NCBI GenBank assembly: GCA_024362935.1
Contig: JANCRA010000008.1
Location: 35,310,557-35,374,556 of the forward strand
From: Setophaga petechia
Taxonomy: Eukaryota; Chordata; Aves; Passeriformes; Parulidae
Reading direction: 5' to 3'
DNA length: 64,000 nucleotides
The notes below the pieces were generated by a model. It was not told the origin of the DNA, did not search any database, and saw nothing but the letters and a program-made list of their open reading frames with translations. Both the position numbers and the translations under genes were made by a program. Below are positions 35,785-50,800 of the stretch, piece by piece. Position 1 is the stretch's first letter. The number at the start of each line of letters is the position of its first letter.

Positions 35785-38700
35785 TGTGTGAAGTTAAATC
35801 AATACTTTCTAACTGACAAGGTTTATCACAATATGTTTGTGTTGAAACATGAATTATTAGCATAAAGTCCCACAATAATTTCTTTGCCTCAATTGATGAA
35901 CTTTTGAAAAGGGTTACACCATTAGGACTGCATCTTCCATCCTCAAATTTGAGGATAGGAGGAGCTAACAGAGAAGAGGAATAGTGAATTTTCAAGGCAC
36001 TGTATTTATGGTGGGCCCTTTTGAAAGAAAAAATGCAATTTAGAAAAACTTCATATATAATAGCTTAAATATTCTTTACTGCATTTTAGACAAGTCTGAA
36101 CTCTTAGAGGTAATTTCTTTTTCTAAAGGTTTTAGAGCATTTTTCTAAGAGCAAAGGAAAAATAGTTATAAAGTGCTCTTCAAATGCCAGTCTTCTCTCT
36201 CTGCTGTAATGAAAGACTATGCCTGCCAAGGTATTCTGAATAATTAATTTCTTCAGTTCTCTTCACCTTCTTTTGGTCTCAGGGCAACTTGGGCATTAGT
36301 TGAAACATTTATAAGAAGATTCAAAATCTCCCAGTCCTTTCTGAGTTGGCTCTCCCATTGACGCAATATGGGAGCTCTGTATCTGCCAGTCCACCAAAAT
36401 GTGGTTCCACAAGGCATAATTCCCACACACAGCACAACATCCTCCCATTCAACTTCAGCTTCATCTTGTCCCCTTCCCAAGTTTAACATCATGAAATCCC
36501 TGGCATTGGTCAAACATGCATCATCTCACGTTGGAGCTAACACAGTGTGAAACTACAACCAAGAAAAATCATGCAACTACCCTGACTGTCTTTTATTTGC
36601 AGGAAAGGCTTCACCTAAGGGAAAGTTCCCAGAGAGCAAGCTCAGCACGATGCACTCACTGAGCATCCATAGTCACAGTCAGTGTCTATCTGATCATATT
36701 CAACAGAGAGGGATTCCAGTAATCTAGAAATGTTTGCATTTACCTGCCAGTTTTTCCAATCCTTTTACTGGGGACATTGGGAAAATAATTTTGTGACAAT
36801 CTCCCCAATGTACTGCTTAAACTGGGAGAGAGAAAAGTACTGCATGCAAACCCCAAAGCAGTTAGTGATGATGAATCATTGGACTAAGTGAGATTTTTTT
36901 TATCTGAGAAAAACTCCTCTAAGCCTAATTGGTACAGCTCCTCAAATCCTTGCCTGGTTATACATAGATTTCATACAAACATTTGCTTGACAAGAAAGGG
37001 AGACAGGCACACAGTTCCAGGTCTTCAAGAACCTTTGGACACCGTCTTTTCTTCAGAGTCTTGAATAATCCAGGAATAGATCCATATTGTTCCTGAGTTA
37101 TTCTGGCTATCAGCTGACTAAGTTCCCAGTCAAACAGGTGAAATAACAGAGCCTATTTTGGAATTTTTGAGAACGAAATATGGTTGTTGTCACAAGATTT
37201 TTGGGGTCCTGCTTCAGAGTGTTGTAAGGAAAGTGGTGCCCCTTAACCCTTCCTGCTTTTTTGCAGTCTTTGTCCCAGGACACAGATTCCCAAAGTTGGT
37301 CTTCTCATAACATCCTCACCTTCTAGTAGTAAGAGATAGAACATTATGTCAGTAATATACCGATGACATTTAGCTTCAGAGGTGAAAAGAAAATACTGAG
37401 GTAACTCTTTTTTCAACACTGCTATGAATGCATCCTCCCTGATGGAAGTAAGGAGAGGATAGGCTTATCTCTAGACAGCAGTAAATTTTTACCATTTTTA
37501 AAAGAAGGAAGATGAGTTTGTTCAAACACCTTCTTCCAAAATTATTCTACTCATACATGAAGAAATTTCCCGTATATTTTCCCTTCCCCTCTTTCAGCGT
37601 TTGCCATTTCCTTGGACACTTGTGAGGTCTTTTGAACTGAAACCACACCTTATAAATCCCACTTCCCATGGAGAAGGTTTCATGCCAGAGACATAGATGA
37701 TAGAACTGGACCCCAAACTACACTGCCCTATTCTGGCAGCATGTGGATGGGGCGAGGGAGCAGGGCAGCAGCACACAGGTAAGAGAGTTGAGGTGCCATT
37801 GAGTTATCCAACATCTGCTTCCAGTTACAGATGAAGGCAAGGCAGTCAATGGGTGAAGCTGGTAGCACAAAGGTGACAGTGCAAATCTCAGCAAGTGCTT
37901 CCATGGGGTTTTTTTGCTTCTTTTCTGCCTAAACTGTGTCACAGAACAATATATATGCTGACAGAATGCATAGCTCTATATAAAGCCTGCAATTTTTCCT
38001 GGAGTGTGTCCAGGATATAAAATTTTATGTATTTTACAAAATCTGCATTTTATTACTTTTTTTCATTGTGCCTGCACCCAGACTGAAAGGGCTTGTACTG
38101 TAAATGTTGAATGGGATGATGGTAAACAAACACTTATCTAACCTTTCTAATATTACAAATATCTGAGAAGAAAGTGAAACACACTGGTAATCCCATAAAT
38201 CCAATTTAACATCAATATATATTCAAAAGAGGACTCCTGTAAAAGCTACAAATTTGACTTACATGTATTCTCACACCAAATTTCCAGTAGACGTTTTTGG
38301 AAACAAACAAACAAATGAAGTGCTCTAGGAAGCTGTTTCTTCTATGTGTCCTTGTTTTGTCCCCACAATCTACTTACTAATCTCTTTTACAGGAACATCT
38401 AGGTCTTGAAAGTTTGGATGCAGAAACCTCCTTTCAGAGCATTCAGCTGGCAGTTTATTTCAAGCTGCTGCCTTATTGCTGCCAGACACTGATGACTGGG
38501 CCCAGATTAGACCATTCTCCAACTGCCATACAGAAGAAACTTATCTTGGTATGAGCGCTATAAGATCATGGCTATATTTTGCAAAGTGTAGGCTATAGCA
38601 TGCATTGTACTGCTGTATAACTCAAAATTTCTGTCTTACAGAAATGATTGACTTGATGCTATGGGAAATATAGTTTCAATGCAGAACTGAAATATCTGCC

Positions 38701-41700
38701 CACAGAACTGTGAGGATTTGTGTCTGCTGTCAGAAGAATCATCGTTATCTACAAATGTGTCTGGAAGGTCAAGGGTATGAAGGTAGTGTATGAGTTAGTC
38801 CTGCCTAATGCATTCTGATAGCTATTGCTTACTTGTAGGGAATTGTCTTCTACCTTTTCCTTGATGGACATGTGAAACTTTTTTTTTTAGGAGCAGGAGA
38901 AAGGAGAAACTTTTTTTTTTTGAGTTACTTTTCAAAACCAAACCCTTGATTCTCCTTTCACCATGCGCATCAATAAAACCATTTGCCATTCTTTTGTAAA
39001 ATGTCTATAGTATATCTTGTGTCTCTGGGTAACAAATTAAATATTATTTATGATCCAAAAAATTATTTATTATAATTTACAATAAATAAATGTGGCATGA
39101 CAGAAATTTTTAAGAATGCCAGGTACCATGTCAGAAAACAGAGATATCTCAGTTACTTCTTTATTTTGATTATATGCATATACTGAAACAGATGAAATAT
39201 TACAGTGGAACCAAGTAATAAAAAAGTGTCAGCAAAATTGTCCTCTTTAATGCATGTAGATTAGATTTATTGGTGGCAAATGCAGAGTTTTTAGTCATAA
39301 CTGGTACTTGTCACTGAAAAATTTATTTTCCTCTTAAGATAACTGAATTCCTGGACTGAATGATAAATTGTAAAGCATGCTTTCACAGCTATAAATAAAA
39401 TCAAATTTCTGCATTTTTATCTTTACTGTTATTTAATTATAAAATTCTACAATACAAATCTCATGAGCTGAGATAAAATGCAAAGTGATGGGCGACCTTA
39501 AATAGGCACTGTTTACTGCACACAAAACATAACAAATTTGTAAGCTTGTTACTCAACTTGCTATTGGCAGTTTTCCTGCAGCTGATCTGAGTTTTAGGTC
39601 ATGCCTGAGGCTATGTGTCATTTCTGCTTCAGTTCTCAGGTGATTACAGTGGTGCTGCTGTACCTGGTCTGACCAGTGTCTTGGACATAGGTGATACCAC
39701 AGGATGATGTTGGTTTGCTGATAAAACAGAAATAATGTCAGCAAATTGCATTAGAGATAGGAATTTGTCATAGTAAAAGTGTTCTTCTGCTACTTACACT
39801 TTAAAAGAAATCATTACACACAACATTCTCTGCCGAGAGGGGGTGAGTGGCAATGAAACATATAAAATGGGCGCATTTCAAATTCACTATCCACAGAAAC
39901 CCTCTAGATCTCTTTCTATCTGGCCTCCAGATCCTCTAGATCTCTAAGGCTAGAGGAGAGATTGTTCTCACGCTCCTAACTGAGGAAGCATTTTGTGTGT
40001 GGACTTAACCAAACACCTTCTGAATCCTGGTAACTTCACGTTCTTTCACATTTTCCTTGTGTTCACACGGCACAATGCTACAGCAGCATTCCATCCCCAC
40101 CACAAGTGGCCAGCACAGTTGGACGCCTCTAGGCTGAGATAAAGCCCTGAAGTGCTGGCCCCTCCTGCACAGTCCAGTGCCCTCCATTTTGGGAGATCCA
40201 CTCCATCACTATAAGCATCAGTTTATTGAATTTGTAAATAACAGGGCTCAATTTATATGCACCTCCTAGAGACAGGCCTCTCCCCCTTCTCATGCAGCCC
40301 ACAGAAAGTGATGTGATTAAGAATTTAGGCTGGTAATAGCATGTGTACTATATTAGAGGGGGATAACAAACATATTCCTTGTGTAAATCAAAAAACCTCA
40401 GTTATGTCTTCCTGTTTTACCTGGTGTCAAACTGTATAAATCTGAAATGTTAGTTTCTTCATTTCTGAAATATTTTTATGTATTTGCTGTACAAATTTTT
40501 TAGGTTGTCTTCCTTCTAAATGATGTCTATAAGAGGCATAAATCCAACTAAATATTGTTACCCTGAATGAAACTGGAGGATCTTTCCTGGCTACATTAGT
40601 AGGATTGAGACCTGATATTCTCTACCAAGAAAGAAAGATGATACTGAAAAATGTGGCAGTTTATCTCTTCTAAAAATCACTCAGGCTTAATTAGAAGTTA
40701 ATAAGAAAAAATATTATAGAATTCCCACAGGATTGATGTGCTATTATACTGTACCACATAAAATATATGAAGCAACCTAATCTTTTTTTTTTTCATTGGC
40801 AAATAATACAATTGCCTGCAGGCATGTAATTTCTTATCAAAATCAATAATACCTTAAAAACATCTATCCTTTATCAGGATATAGATCATCCTTTGATGGT
40901 TTGAAAATAATTTGATTTTATAAATATTTAAAGTATGTTATCCTACCATGACTCTGTTACTTCGGGTACTTTTACTTGAGCACATCACACCAACTCAAAC
41001 ACAGATACAAATCTAAAGCAATGTGGCTATTTCATATCTTTGCCCAGAGGAACAGAGGGATACAGCTTATTTTGTATAATAATATATTACTGATTAACAC
41101 TGCCTATGCATGAATTTGGCAAATTTTCATTAAGTGATAGCTGGGAATCAAGGAAGGGGACACACATTCTATTTATTTTGAAAGAAGAGAAAATCACTCT
41201 GTATGTGGACTAAAACTTGTTTTTTACTAGAAAGGAACAGAGAAAATGAGCTGCAACTCTGAGAGCAACAGGTTTATTAAAATTCTTTTTTTATTGACCA
41301 ACTATATTTGAAGGTATTTTATGACATGTGGGATTCATATATAGAATTTTTCCTCGTGTTTCAAATAATACTACTTAGAGGAAACTTTCTTGCATTTTTC
41401 TTGAATGGTGACTTTTGCATATTTCACCTGGAGTAAAGAGTTTTGCTATTACTTAAGTGTAAATCATTGAACCACAAGACAAAGAAAAGTTATATATGGA
41501 AAGCCACATACACTGTTAAATGATATTAACTCGCTGAAAATGCTAAATATTCTAGCAGTGGCAAAACATGTTAAAGGAAACCTGAAAATTTTCTTTGGAA
41601 ATACTCTTGGTGAGTCAAGTTCCTAAAAAACTTGCCATTTCAACATTTTAATACGATAACACCCTTACTGTTGAATGAATAACAGCTATTAAAAATCATG

Positions 41701-44700
41701 CATATTTTTGACTGTACCATTAGTTTAAAGACACACCTTTCATTTGAGCATTATTTTTTTTTCCTTGAACAAATACTGAAAATGCATTAATCAAGACAAA
41801 TGAAAATTACAGAATATGAACATACTCTGTAACTTTATACTTTATTCATTGGTACATTTTGCTAATGCACTTTTTTTAAAGTGAGGGAAGATAAGTACTA
41901 TACCAAAAAAAAAGACAAAAAGAAACTTTCATTTCTCAATTATTTGCTATTTTAAACTTGAGTTGGCATAAGGGCAGTACAGTTAATTGCAATAATTACC
42001 AAAGGACATTTATTAGCTTTTAAAACTCTTATTTCTGCCACACTTATCTGGAGATGGAAGATTTATCAAGAACGGGATTCTGATAATTAATCTAATTATG
42101 TACTTGTGTTTGCAAATAGCCAGCTGTATATGTCTGTATTTATTAAGATATATCAAAGCTGACATTTTCATGAAAATACCCCATTTGTTTCTGCAGGTCT
42201 GATAAGAAGTTTCATATAACCAGCACTCAGCTACTAGTCTGTCTATTGTCCTGTCTATAATATAAATATGCACAGTGTTAAGTCAATAATTTTGAAGGCA
42301 AAAAAAGTATTTAAAAAGATTTGTCATATTGATGTTACTGTACATTAAACTCTTGTCCATGAAAGCAGTAAGAAGCAAAGTTCCCCAATGCAATGCTGCT
42401 TGAGAATGTAGTTTTCATACAGAAACAGAACTCTGACAACTTGTTTGAAAAATTGAGAGTATATGGGAAAATGAATAGCCTAAAAGGAAGGAATTTCCTT
42501 TTCTCCATACTATGGCTAATGTAACTATAGGACATTTGTCTTCCTTTTTTTCTTCATGAAAATGGCAATTTCTGCTATTAAAAAGAAGTGTATATCACCT
42601 TAGTCTGTGATTAGTCCTACAGAAATGAATGATGCCACTCCAGGAAGAATATGTGATTCAGGGGATAAATTAGTCCTTGAGGGTAGATTTATAAGTCTTC
42701 TTAAAAATTATGTATTCTACTTCATGCTGGAGACTAGTGGCTCTCATTAAACCACAAATGTTTATCAAGTCTTAGTATGTCCAACAGATCAACACAGAGC
42801 CGACATCATTACCCAAAAATATGCCTGGCAGAATTTCACTCTCAATTTAAACTTTCTTTAACTTTCAAACTTTCTTTAAAGTGCAGAGAAAGAATTATGA
42901 AAACCTGCCTAAACATAGAAGAAACATTTACATTTTGTCTGAAACTAATGGGCCAGTAACAAGAATCTGACATGGGAATTATACAGTTCCCCAAGCCTGT
43001 CAATTCATACCTGTTTCAACTGTTATTAATGTTAAATTGCAATGGCATGAAAGTAAAATAACCTCAGGCAGCGTGTCAGTAGTGGGAAGGGCATAAACAC
43101 CATCAGTCAAGTGTCCAAAAAAGGTCTGTCACCAGGAACATAACACAAAGTGGATGTTTTCACATCAACTTTTGCTGCTACCCCCATTACTGGCAGTCAG
43201 CAATAGCCTTTTTCTATCTTAAAAATTGGTAGTATTTCAGATTTAGTCTACTCCCACAACATTTTTATTCCTCTTGGGCAAGTTATAGCGCTGGTTTTTA
43301 AATGAATGGGAAATTTAATACCTTGTGTGCAAATATAAACTATGCCTCCTTTCCATTTTCAAGTGTTTATGTTATGGTTTAGTAAGAGAATCCAATACCC
43401 AAATAAGTGGGTACAAATCCTAGGGTTCATTTCACTTTTCTTTTTCAATATGTTAAATATTCAGTTTTATTTTTGAAGTACTGGCAAATTTTGTCACTTG
43501 AAGATCAGAAATATTAATAGATTAGATAAATAATTTTAAGAGTATTAGTATACTTTACAAAATCAATGTGAAAAGGACTATTTTCAATAAACAGAAGAAA
43601 AACTGCATGCTATTTCCACTACATGCTTCATTGCCCTTATGCCTTTGAACATATGACTTTCACTCCAGCCATCTGAATATCTTCTGCATTAAATCAGTAG
43701 GAGTAGACAGTAACTAACACACTTGGATGTTTTTGCAATCTCCCTTTTCTTTGGCCAAACATACCTAATTAAAGCAAGACCTCAAGCTATGAATACTTAA
43801 GATTTATTAAAAGTTTTGCAATTTTGGTTGAGCACAGAGGGCAGTGTTATTGTTGCCCTCTTCTAATGTAAAGAGGTTAGGAATTTTTTCCTGCATGGTA
43901 TTATACATGACTTTCATAATAATAAACCTCCTGAAAGAATATATTTTTTCTTTCTGTGTCCAATAAATGCAAAAATTTTCCCCCAAACTCTATTGTTCTG
44001 AAGATGTGAGTCCTTGCTACTATACCAGTCAAGCAGGTTTTTATGGCATTGGAAGTGTAAAGAAACTCATTCAAAGCAATTACTGACTGAAATCATCTGT
44101 AAGATCATAATGCAGTATGTGCTCCACTTGATTCTCAGTTGCATAAAACCTTACTCTGAGGCAGAACAAAGTATTATTAGGTCGAAATGACTCTGTGTCT
44201 TCCACTTTATTCTTGGGGGTTTTTAATGTGGTGCTGCAAAGAAATAAATCTTAAAAGTTCATAGTCTGGAGTTAGTACCAAAGGAAATATAATTAGAAAA
44301 GTCTTTCTCAAATTTCACATCTACAGAATTTAAACCCAAAGGGGATTACTTCTTCATTATCAATTTCTTACTCTCATTTCAAACTTGTCTCTTTTATTCC
44401 CAGTATAAAGTGTTTACATTTGATACATGTAAACATTATTTAAATTAGAGAATATTTAATGAAAAGATACATTGTTTGAATGTTTATGAAAATAGAAGCT
44501 TTCCAATCAGGTAAAACCTCTGTAACAACAGTCTTCTAAAAAAATTGTATCTAAAATATTTTTGATCACTGGGTTTTTACTATATACCACTGAGACCTCT
44601 ACATCATGATCAATAAGTGACACAAATGACTACTTGAGAAGATACAGTTGCTTGAAGCTGAAACTCATAATCCACACTTTCATTACATTAATAGGACATT

Positions 44701-44755
44701 TTTTCTTTCTCTTTTAATTCAGTAGACTTCTAAGATTCAGAACAGTAAAATGATG

Positions 44756-44790
44756 TTTTTCTGGTTCACCATGTTGCTGAACCAGAAAAA
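44756..44790. repeat. Perfect 13-bp inverted repeat (hairpin)
   Basis: Left arm tttttctggttca (44756-44768), 9-base spacer ccatgttgc, right arm tgaaccagaaaaa (44778-44790). Every position pairs. In RNA of either strand this would be a stem-loop; DOK6 pre-mRNA would contain it. Confidence 0.95.
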
Positions 44791-44943
44791 TAGTAAATAG
44801 ATCCATCTTCAATTATGTGTCGTTTTTCTCCAAGAAAATAAGTTGTGATGAATGCAATCTTACAGAAAGCACCAAGATTAAATCATTGGAAACTTCAAGA
44901 GCTCTGCTGAAGTGGTTTAAGGCATGTTAACTGGAGACTTATA

Positions 44944-44976
44944 GATGAAAGATAGTTTTATTTAAAATCTTTCATC
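44944..44976. repeat. 10-bp inverted repeat with 13-nt loop
   Basis: Left arm gatgaaagat (44944-44953) and right arm atctttcatc (44967-44976) are perfect complements around an AT-rich loop. It lies about 155 bp to the right of the stronger hairpin. Confidence 0.9.
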
Positions 44977-47140
44977 TTTATTTAAGGGTAAACAACTCAA
45001 CATGAAAGTATAAAAATTGTTTAAATTTAATATTTTGATCCGTACAAACCAAGAACTGCAGCAAAAGATTAGGATTTAGGTTTGTAAATCCGAGGGGCTG
45101 ATTACAGTGAGAAACAGCATTTACAGAAGATGTATCTGTAATTAATTCACACTGGTGATCAATTGCCCACTAACAGCTTACTTGTGAAGTGATTTTAGGC
45201 ACACACACAACTAGAGGGGAGGGGAAGGATTATCCTTTCCTTAATGGAGGAGATGAAGTCATACACTGGCAAAGACTGGTCTTCTGTGCTCCTTGCTGAG
45301 ACTCTAGGCAAAAGATTCCAATTTTTCATGACTTAGGCTAAATTCAAATCCATGGCTGATACCTTTTAGTGGAGAAAGCAATCTAGAAAATTCTACAGAG
45401 AAATGAGTTTTAATGGTAAGGATGAGAAAATCGATCACTGAAATTTGCAAAGGAGTTACTCAGCACCATCAGCACACTCAACTGATGGGCAAAAGTATAA
45501 TTCTTATGCTGCCATATGCTTTTCCTATTTTCTGCATTAATGATTTTAAATGAGAATATGGCTGATTTAAATGTTGCTCTTCCTTCTGCTTGGAGTGGCC
45601 TCCTCCAAAGTTCCACTGTCTTAAAAAAAGGAGAAAAAAGCGCTTCTTGATTTTGTGGTGAGTGTGAGCTGGGGTTTATTAATTTAGTCAAAAGAAATAA
45701 GTATGACTTTAGGGGTTTTTTTCCTGGATCACAATGCTACAATGAGATTATAATAACAAGCAAGTAATAAATAGGAACTATATACATAATTCTGTCCTTT
45801 TTTTTTTTTTCTTTTTCTTGAATTAGATAAAGGCAGGAAGACAATTATTATTCTTTACATTTTCACAATAAAACCTAACATATGCCTTTGCATAGAACGT
45901 GATAACATATATAATTAAGGAATTGGTTTCCATGCCCAAAACTAGTATTGCAATATAATAGATTGAAGCATGATTGAAAAACACTTGTGATACAAATGGT
46001 AGTGACATTTTGGAGAAGTAATGCTTTACTGAGCTAGAAAGAGAGACCTTTTCTTCTAACATCAGAAAAATATGACAACTTCATTTACTCCCTTGATTTG
46101 ATCCCTCATGAAGCCCAAAGTTTATATCCATAAACACATGTATAAGGTTTACAAGTACAAACCTCCAAATCTGAATAAAGATTTTTACAAATATGCTACC
46201 TAGAGTTATAAATCCGTAGTTTTTCCATCATGACCTCCACTAAAGAAAGCATTCATAATACCCTTTAGAATTCAAAATAGCCTTCATCAACATACATACA
46301 AATTTTCACATGCTGTCAGCTATTTGATTCACAAAGGAGATTATAATTATAGCTGTGACAACCTTAAAAAATAAAATTACTTAAAATCTCATAATTCATG
46401 GGCTTCCACTATTTTCTTAACTTAGCAGGCATGCAGTTACAAACTGCCTATAAAGTAAATCAACATAATAACATGCAGAAACATACAGCTCTCCTTCCAA
46501 CTTCTTCCTCCTCATATTTCTCCTACCATGATCACAGAACTTACAAATTAGCCTTTAGATATTAAGATGTTAAGAATTTCATTTAGATTGCTGTCTTACA
46601 ATACATACTCTGATTATAATCATGTCTACATTTTAATTAAAATTACACATATTGATAGGATATGAACCCAAGGATATGTCCAGACATCAAGAAATGCACA
46701 GCAGGGCATTGCATTTGAAGGACTAGTTCATGACACATATGATTTTTAGAGTTTCTTTCCAGCTGGTTCTTAACCATAGTAAACTATATCTGCATCTAAA
46801 TCATATTTGTACAGACAAATACTAAACACTTCCCAGAAATAATAAACTCTTGTCAGGAAAAAAACAGGATGATTGTCAATATGAAATGCCATATGAGAAG
46901 AAAACTATTTATACCCAGCACACACTGGAAATATTGTCAGACAAACATAAGGTAGGGGTTACGTACATATCTGAATATTGCTGATTTCTACTTTATTGCT
47001 GGTGAGCATGATGATACAGCAGGAAGGACAGCATTTATTAGCAGGACAGTGCTGCTATATTCAGTGACATATGCTAGGAGCACTGCTTCTTGCATCACAC
47101 AGATGTCATGGACTTTTAGTTGTACTAAACTTGGAAAAGG

Positions 47141-47812
47141 TTCACACTGTCACTGAGCAGCGACATTTTGGAATTACATTGGCTTTTTGAGTTTCCTGCA
47201 TTAATTCATTTCCATCACTAGAGAAAAAATCAGAGATAAATATCAGACTGTTTATTTAATTCTGTTCTTATTTTTTCAGCAAGGTGATTGCAAGATACAG
47301 CAAGGTTTAGGCTAATCTCCTTAAACAACTGAATAAACTTACCATGGTAATATTGTTGATGCTTAAAATATAAAGCAGAAGCTACATATTAAGATATTTT
47401 GCCATTCTTACTGGATTAATTTTTATAGGAACATACTTAACACATTTCTGTCTTCTTAGGTTAACTTAATAATCTAGAGGCTTGTCTATTAGCACATTCC
47501 AATTATATTTAATTTTACATTTATCAGACATTGTTATTTCATAAACCCACAGCAAATTCTCTGATATGATTATTTGAATTTCTAGGTCCAGTCAAAATTA
47601 TCACTAACAGATGTAATAATAGCTTCATGTTTTATTTATGGAATATAAACTTCAGATACAGGATTCATTTTTTCCCCCTTGAAACAGAAACCAAATGCTA
47701 AACTACTGAGAGGTTTGGCCAGTGAAGAACTTTGTAAAGAGAAAGCCAAATTCACACTGTCACTGAGCAAGTACCATTCTGAAACTGAGTTGATTGTTTT
47801 CCAGCAGCACTC
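47141..47812. repeat. Direct repeat pair about 610 bp apart
   Basis: ttcacactgtcactgagca is identical at 47141-47159 and 47751-47769. Similarity then fades over the next 40 bases (acattttggaa versus accattctgaa, both followed by ttg and ttt words). The fading suggests two copies of a longer diverged unit of about 60 bp rather than a simple target-site duplication. The family is not recognised. Confidence 0.6.
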
Positions 47813-50800
47813 CAAAGGGCTACCTTTGGGAGATACCTTATAAAGTACTTCCCATTTATGAAACAGATATAATTTATTTTAGTGAGCCATTGTTCTTACT
47901 TAGAAGGTGACTAAATGGTCTTAATTCCCTTTTCCACTTCACTAATTCTAAGCTTCCTTAATTTTTCCGCTAGCCAATAGGGTTATGATTTTGTCCTAAA
48001 TATAGGAATATTTTAAAATATGTCTAGTTTACAAACAAATGATTATTTATAATTGACCAGATAATATTATTTCATTATTAGGAAAATAGCAATAAAAATA
48101 TATGTATTTTAACTTTAAAACTATACACATTTTTAAGGAAAGTCTTGGGTTAAAAAACAAAAAAGGAACTTTGAATCAGTTTTTTAACTTTGTCTTACAT
48201 GATCATGAAAATGAAGACTAAATACTCCTTAATGCTACCCAATAAAATTATAGTCTCACAATAACTACTAGTAATTTTATGTTGTTGGATTTAAAAAAAA
48301 ATCATTGCAAAACTAAGTCCACATACAGATCCCTTTTCTTGAAAAAATAAGAAATCTCCCACATTTTCAAAATGTACAGCTGTCCTGAAAGTTAATAGAT
48401 CTAATGTTCTATCCTTAAGAAGCAGACCAAGATTCCTCATTAATTCCAGTTAATATGGAGATTTCACTTCAAAGTAAAGCTCTAATCTTCATAAGACAGT
48501 AGAAGACTAGTACATGTCATATAAATTTTATTGAATATGAATCTTAACCCCCTAACATGTTCCAGAACACTATATGAATGTGTTATTAATATACTTGGAC
48601 ACATTTGGAATGATTTGCATTACTTTTGTGAACAGAATTGTTGATTCTGAGTTCACTATGGCATGAAGTGAGGGATCGGTCAATTTGAATTAAGAAATAA
48701 AGAACTCCATCAAATACGAAGCATCCCTAAACCTGCTTGATTTGTAGCAGAAACTGTCACAACAGATGGTCATCAAAACCCAGCAAATAGCATTGCAAGT
48801 TTGATCCACCCAACACCTGCAAAACTCAAACCCAACACGATGTTTATTTTGCCTTCTGGAACACTTACAAATTGAAAAAAACCTGAATCTAAATCAAAAT
48901 GCAAAAAAGTTCTCAAATCAGAACACACATTTTGTGTATTATTATATAAATTTTTCATAACAATTGTAGCTGTTTCAGCAGTGGGGGGGGAAATAATATA
49001 TTTGTCATCATTAACACCTTACTTGCCTTATTTTGACATTAGTACATGATTTTATAAGTTTAAAAACAAAATGAGAAACTGAGCTATCTAAATGACTAAA
49101 CGTTCAAAGGCAACAAATGCTTCTCTATGAATGTTTTCCATTGAATAATTTCAGTTTTAACCTCAGATTTTGCAAAAAAGATTTAGAAGCAATTTGAAGC
49201 AGTTGAAATAATTTAAAACTTTAAAGGAGACCTGCTTTAGAAAAGGTATTGGACAAAAAAGAAAGCTGTTCTTAAAGCAAACAGAATAATTTATCTGTAT
49301 GGATTGTGAAAACATTGTATGAATGTACTTGAACTCCAGTTACAGAAAACACATATTTTCCTCCCTCATTGTAATCTTCTTAGAGAGAAGACTGAATTGC
49401 ATTAAATGCCATACTGATTTCAAGAAAATCAATATATTTGGGGCACTTTTTAAAGCCCTTTAAAACTACATAAAGCAACAATTATGACTGATAAATTTGG
49501 ATTATTTAATTAAACTTCTTTGCACATCTGTAGCACAATTTGCTTCTTGGCCTTTTTTAAAATAAGAACTCCAAGAATTTAAGGCTGAATATCCCAAATT
49601 GACTCATACAGTAAAATTAATACAGGAAATAATTTTTATTTATTTACCAGGAAAAAGGACAGGTGCTGTCTGAGAAATTTGTTGTTGCCTTGCCTGGAAC
49701 TGACACCCAGGATCATCAATTAGTGTAAACAGAGGAATCTCAGCTGTCTGGGAATACACGAGCTAGTAACTGGAATATCTGCAATTGGTGTACTAGTGAT
49801 TAATTTGCATATCTACCATGTCCATGGAAGTCCTTTAAAATATAGGAGAAGTTAACAACTTGAATTCTTGAAATTCAGAGTTATTTCTACCTAAAATTAA
49901 TTTACTTATGTTCTTAAAAGTAAGTCATAGTTTAATATGTTTTCCCCTTAAATATTGGCAGAGAGATTAAAAAACTGAATGGGCTGTGACAATGCATTAA
50001 GCAGCTCTGCTCTGCAGGTATAAAAACTGGGACAACTCTAGAAAAATCTTACAAGAGTCACATGAAACCTTGTCTTTGCCTATCACTACATACCTGCAGC
50101 AGTCCAACACATGGTTCAGTCTTAAAATTGCTTTAGTTCTCAACAACTAGACAGCAGTGAAATGCCAGTGTGGAGGCTCTACTGATCACCCTGGCTGCAA
50201 TGGACATTCTGATTGCTCAACAGCCTATGGGGCTGTGCTAATGCTGGTACCACTAGAGGTTGGGACAAACTCTCAAAATGTTATGAAGATGGATGGACAG
50301 TGAAGACAGAATGCTGACCTTTAGTCTGTTTGGTTATGGTCTGGTTTGATTTTTTTGAATGTACACAAATTTTCCCAAGGTTTCCATGCCTAAACTCTAT
50401 GTGAAATAGAATATCCAATGCTGAATACACGGTCAAGTGCACATAAGTAGTACACAAAAATTTCTGTGCTCTTTTACACACACTACTCTTCTCAGTACTA
50501 AGGCTCATACCTAAATAAAGAAACCTTAAACATTGGAGTCATCCTCCTCTTGACCATCATAGTGACTGCCTTCATAGGATATGTCCTACCATGAGGCCAA
50601 ATATCATTCTGAGGGGCTACTGTGATCACAAATCAATCTTCTCAGGTTGCTTTCATTCAGTGATGAAAGTGTTTCAAAAGACCTGAAACAGTTAATGTGC
50701 CAACAGTCCCATATACTTTACACACCATAAGTAGCCAAATGTAATGCAAGCTGAATAGTGACAGAGAATGAAAAATAGATTGTGTGTTTTAGGTTTGGAG

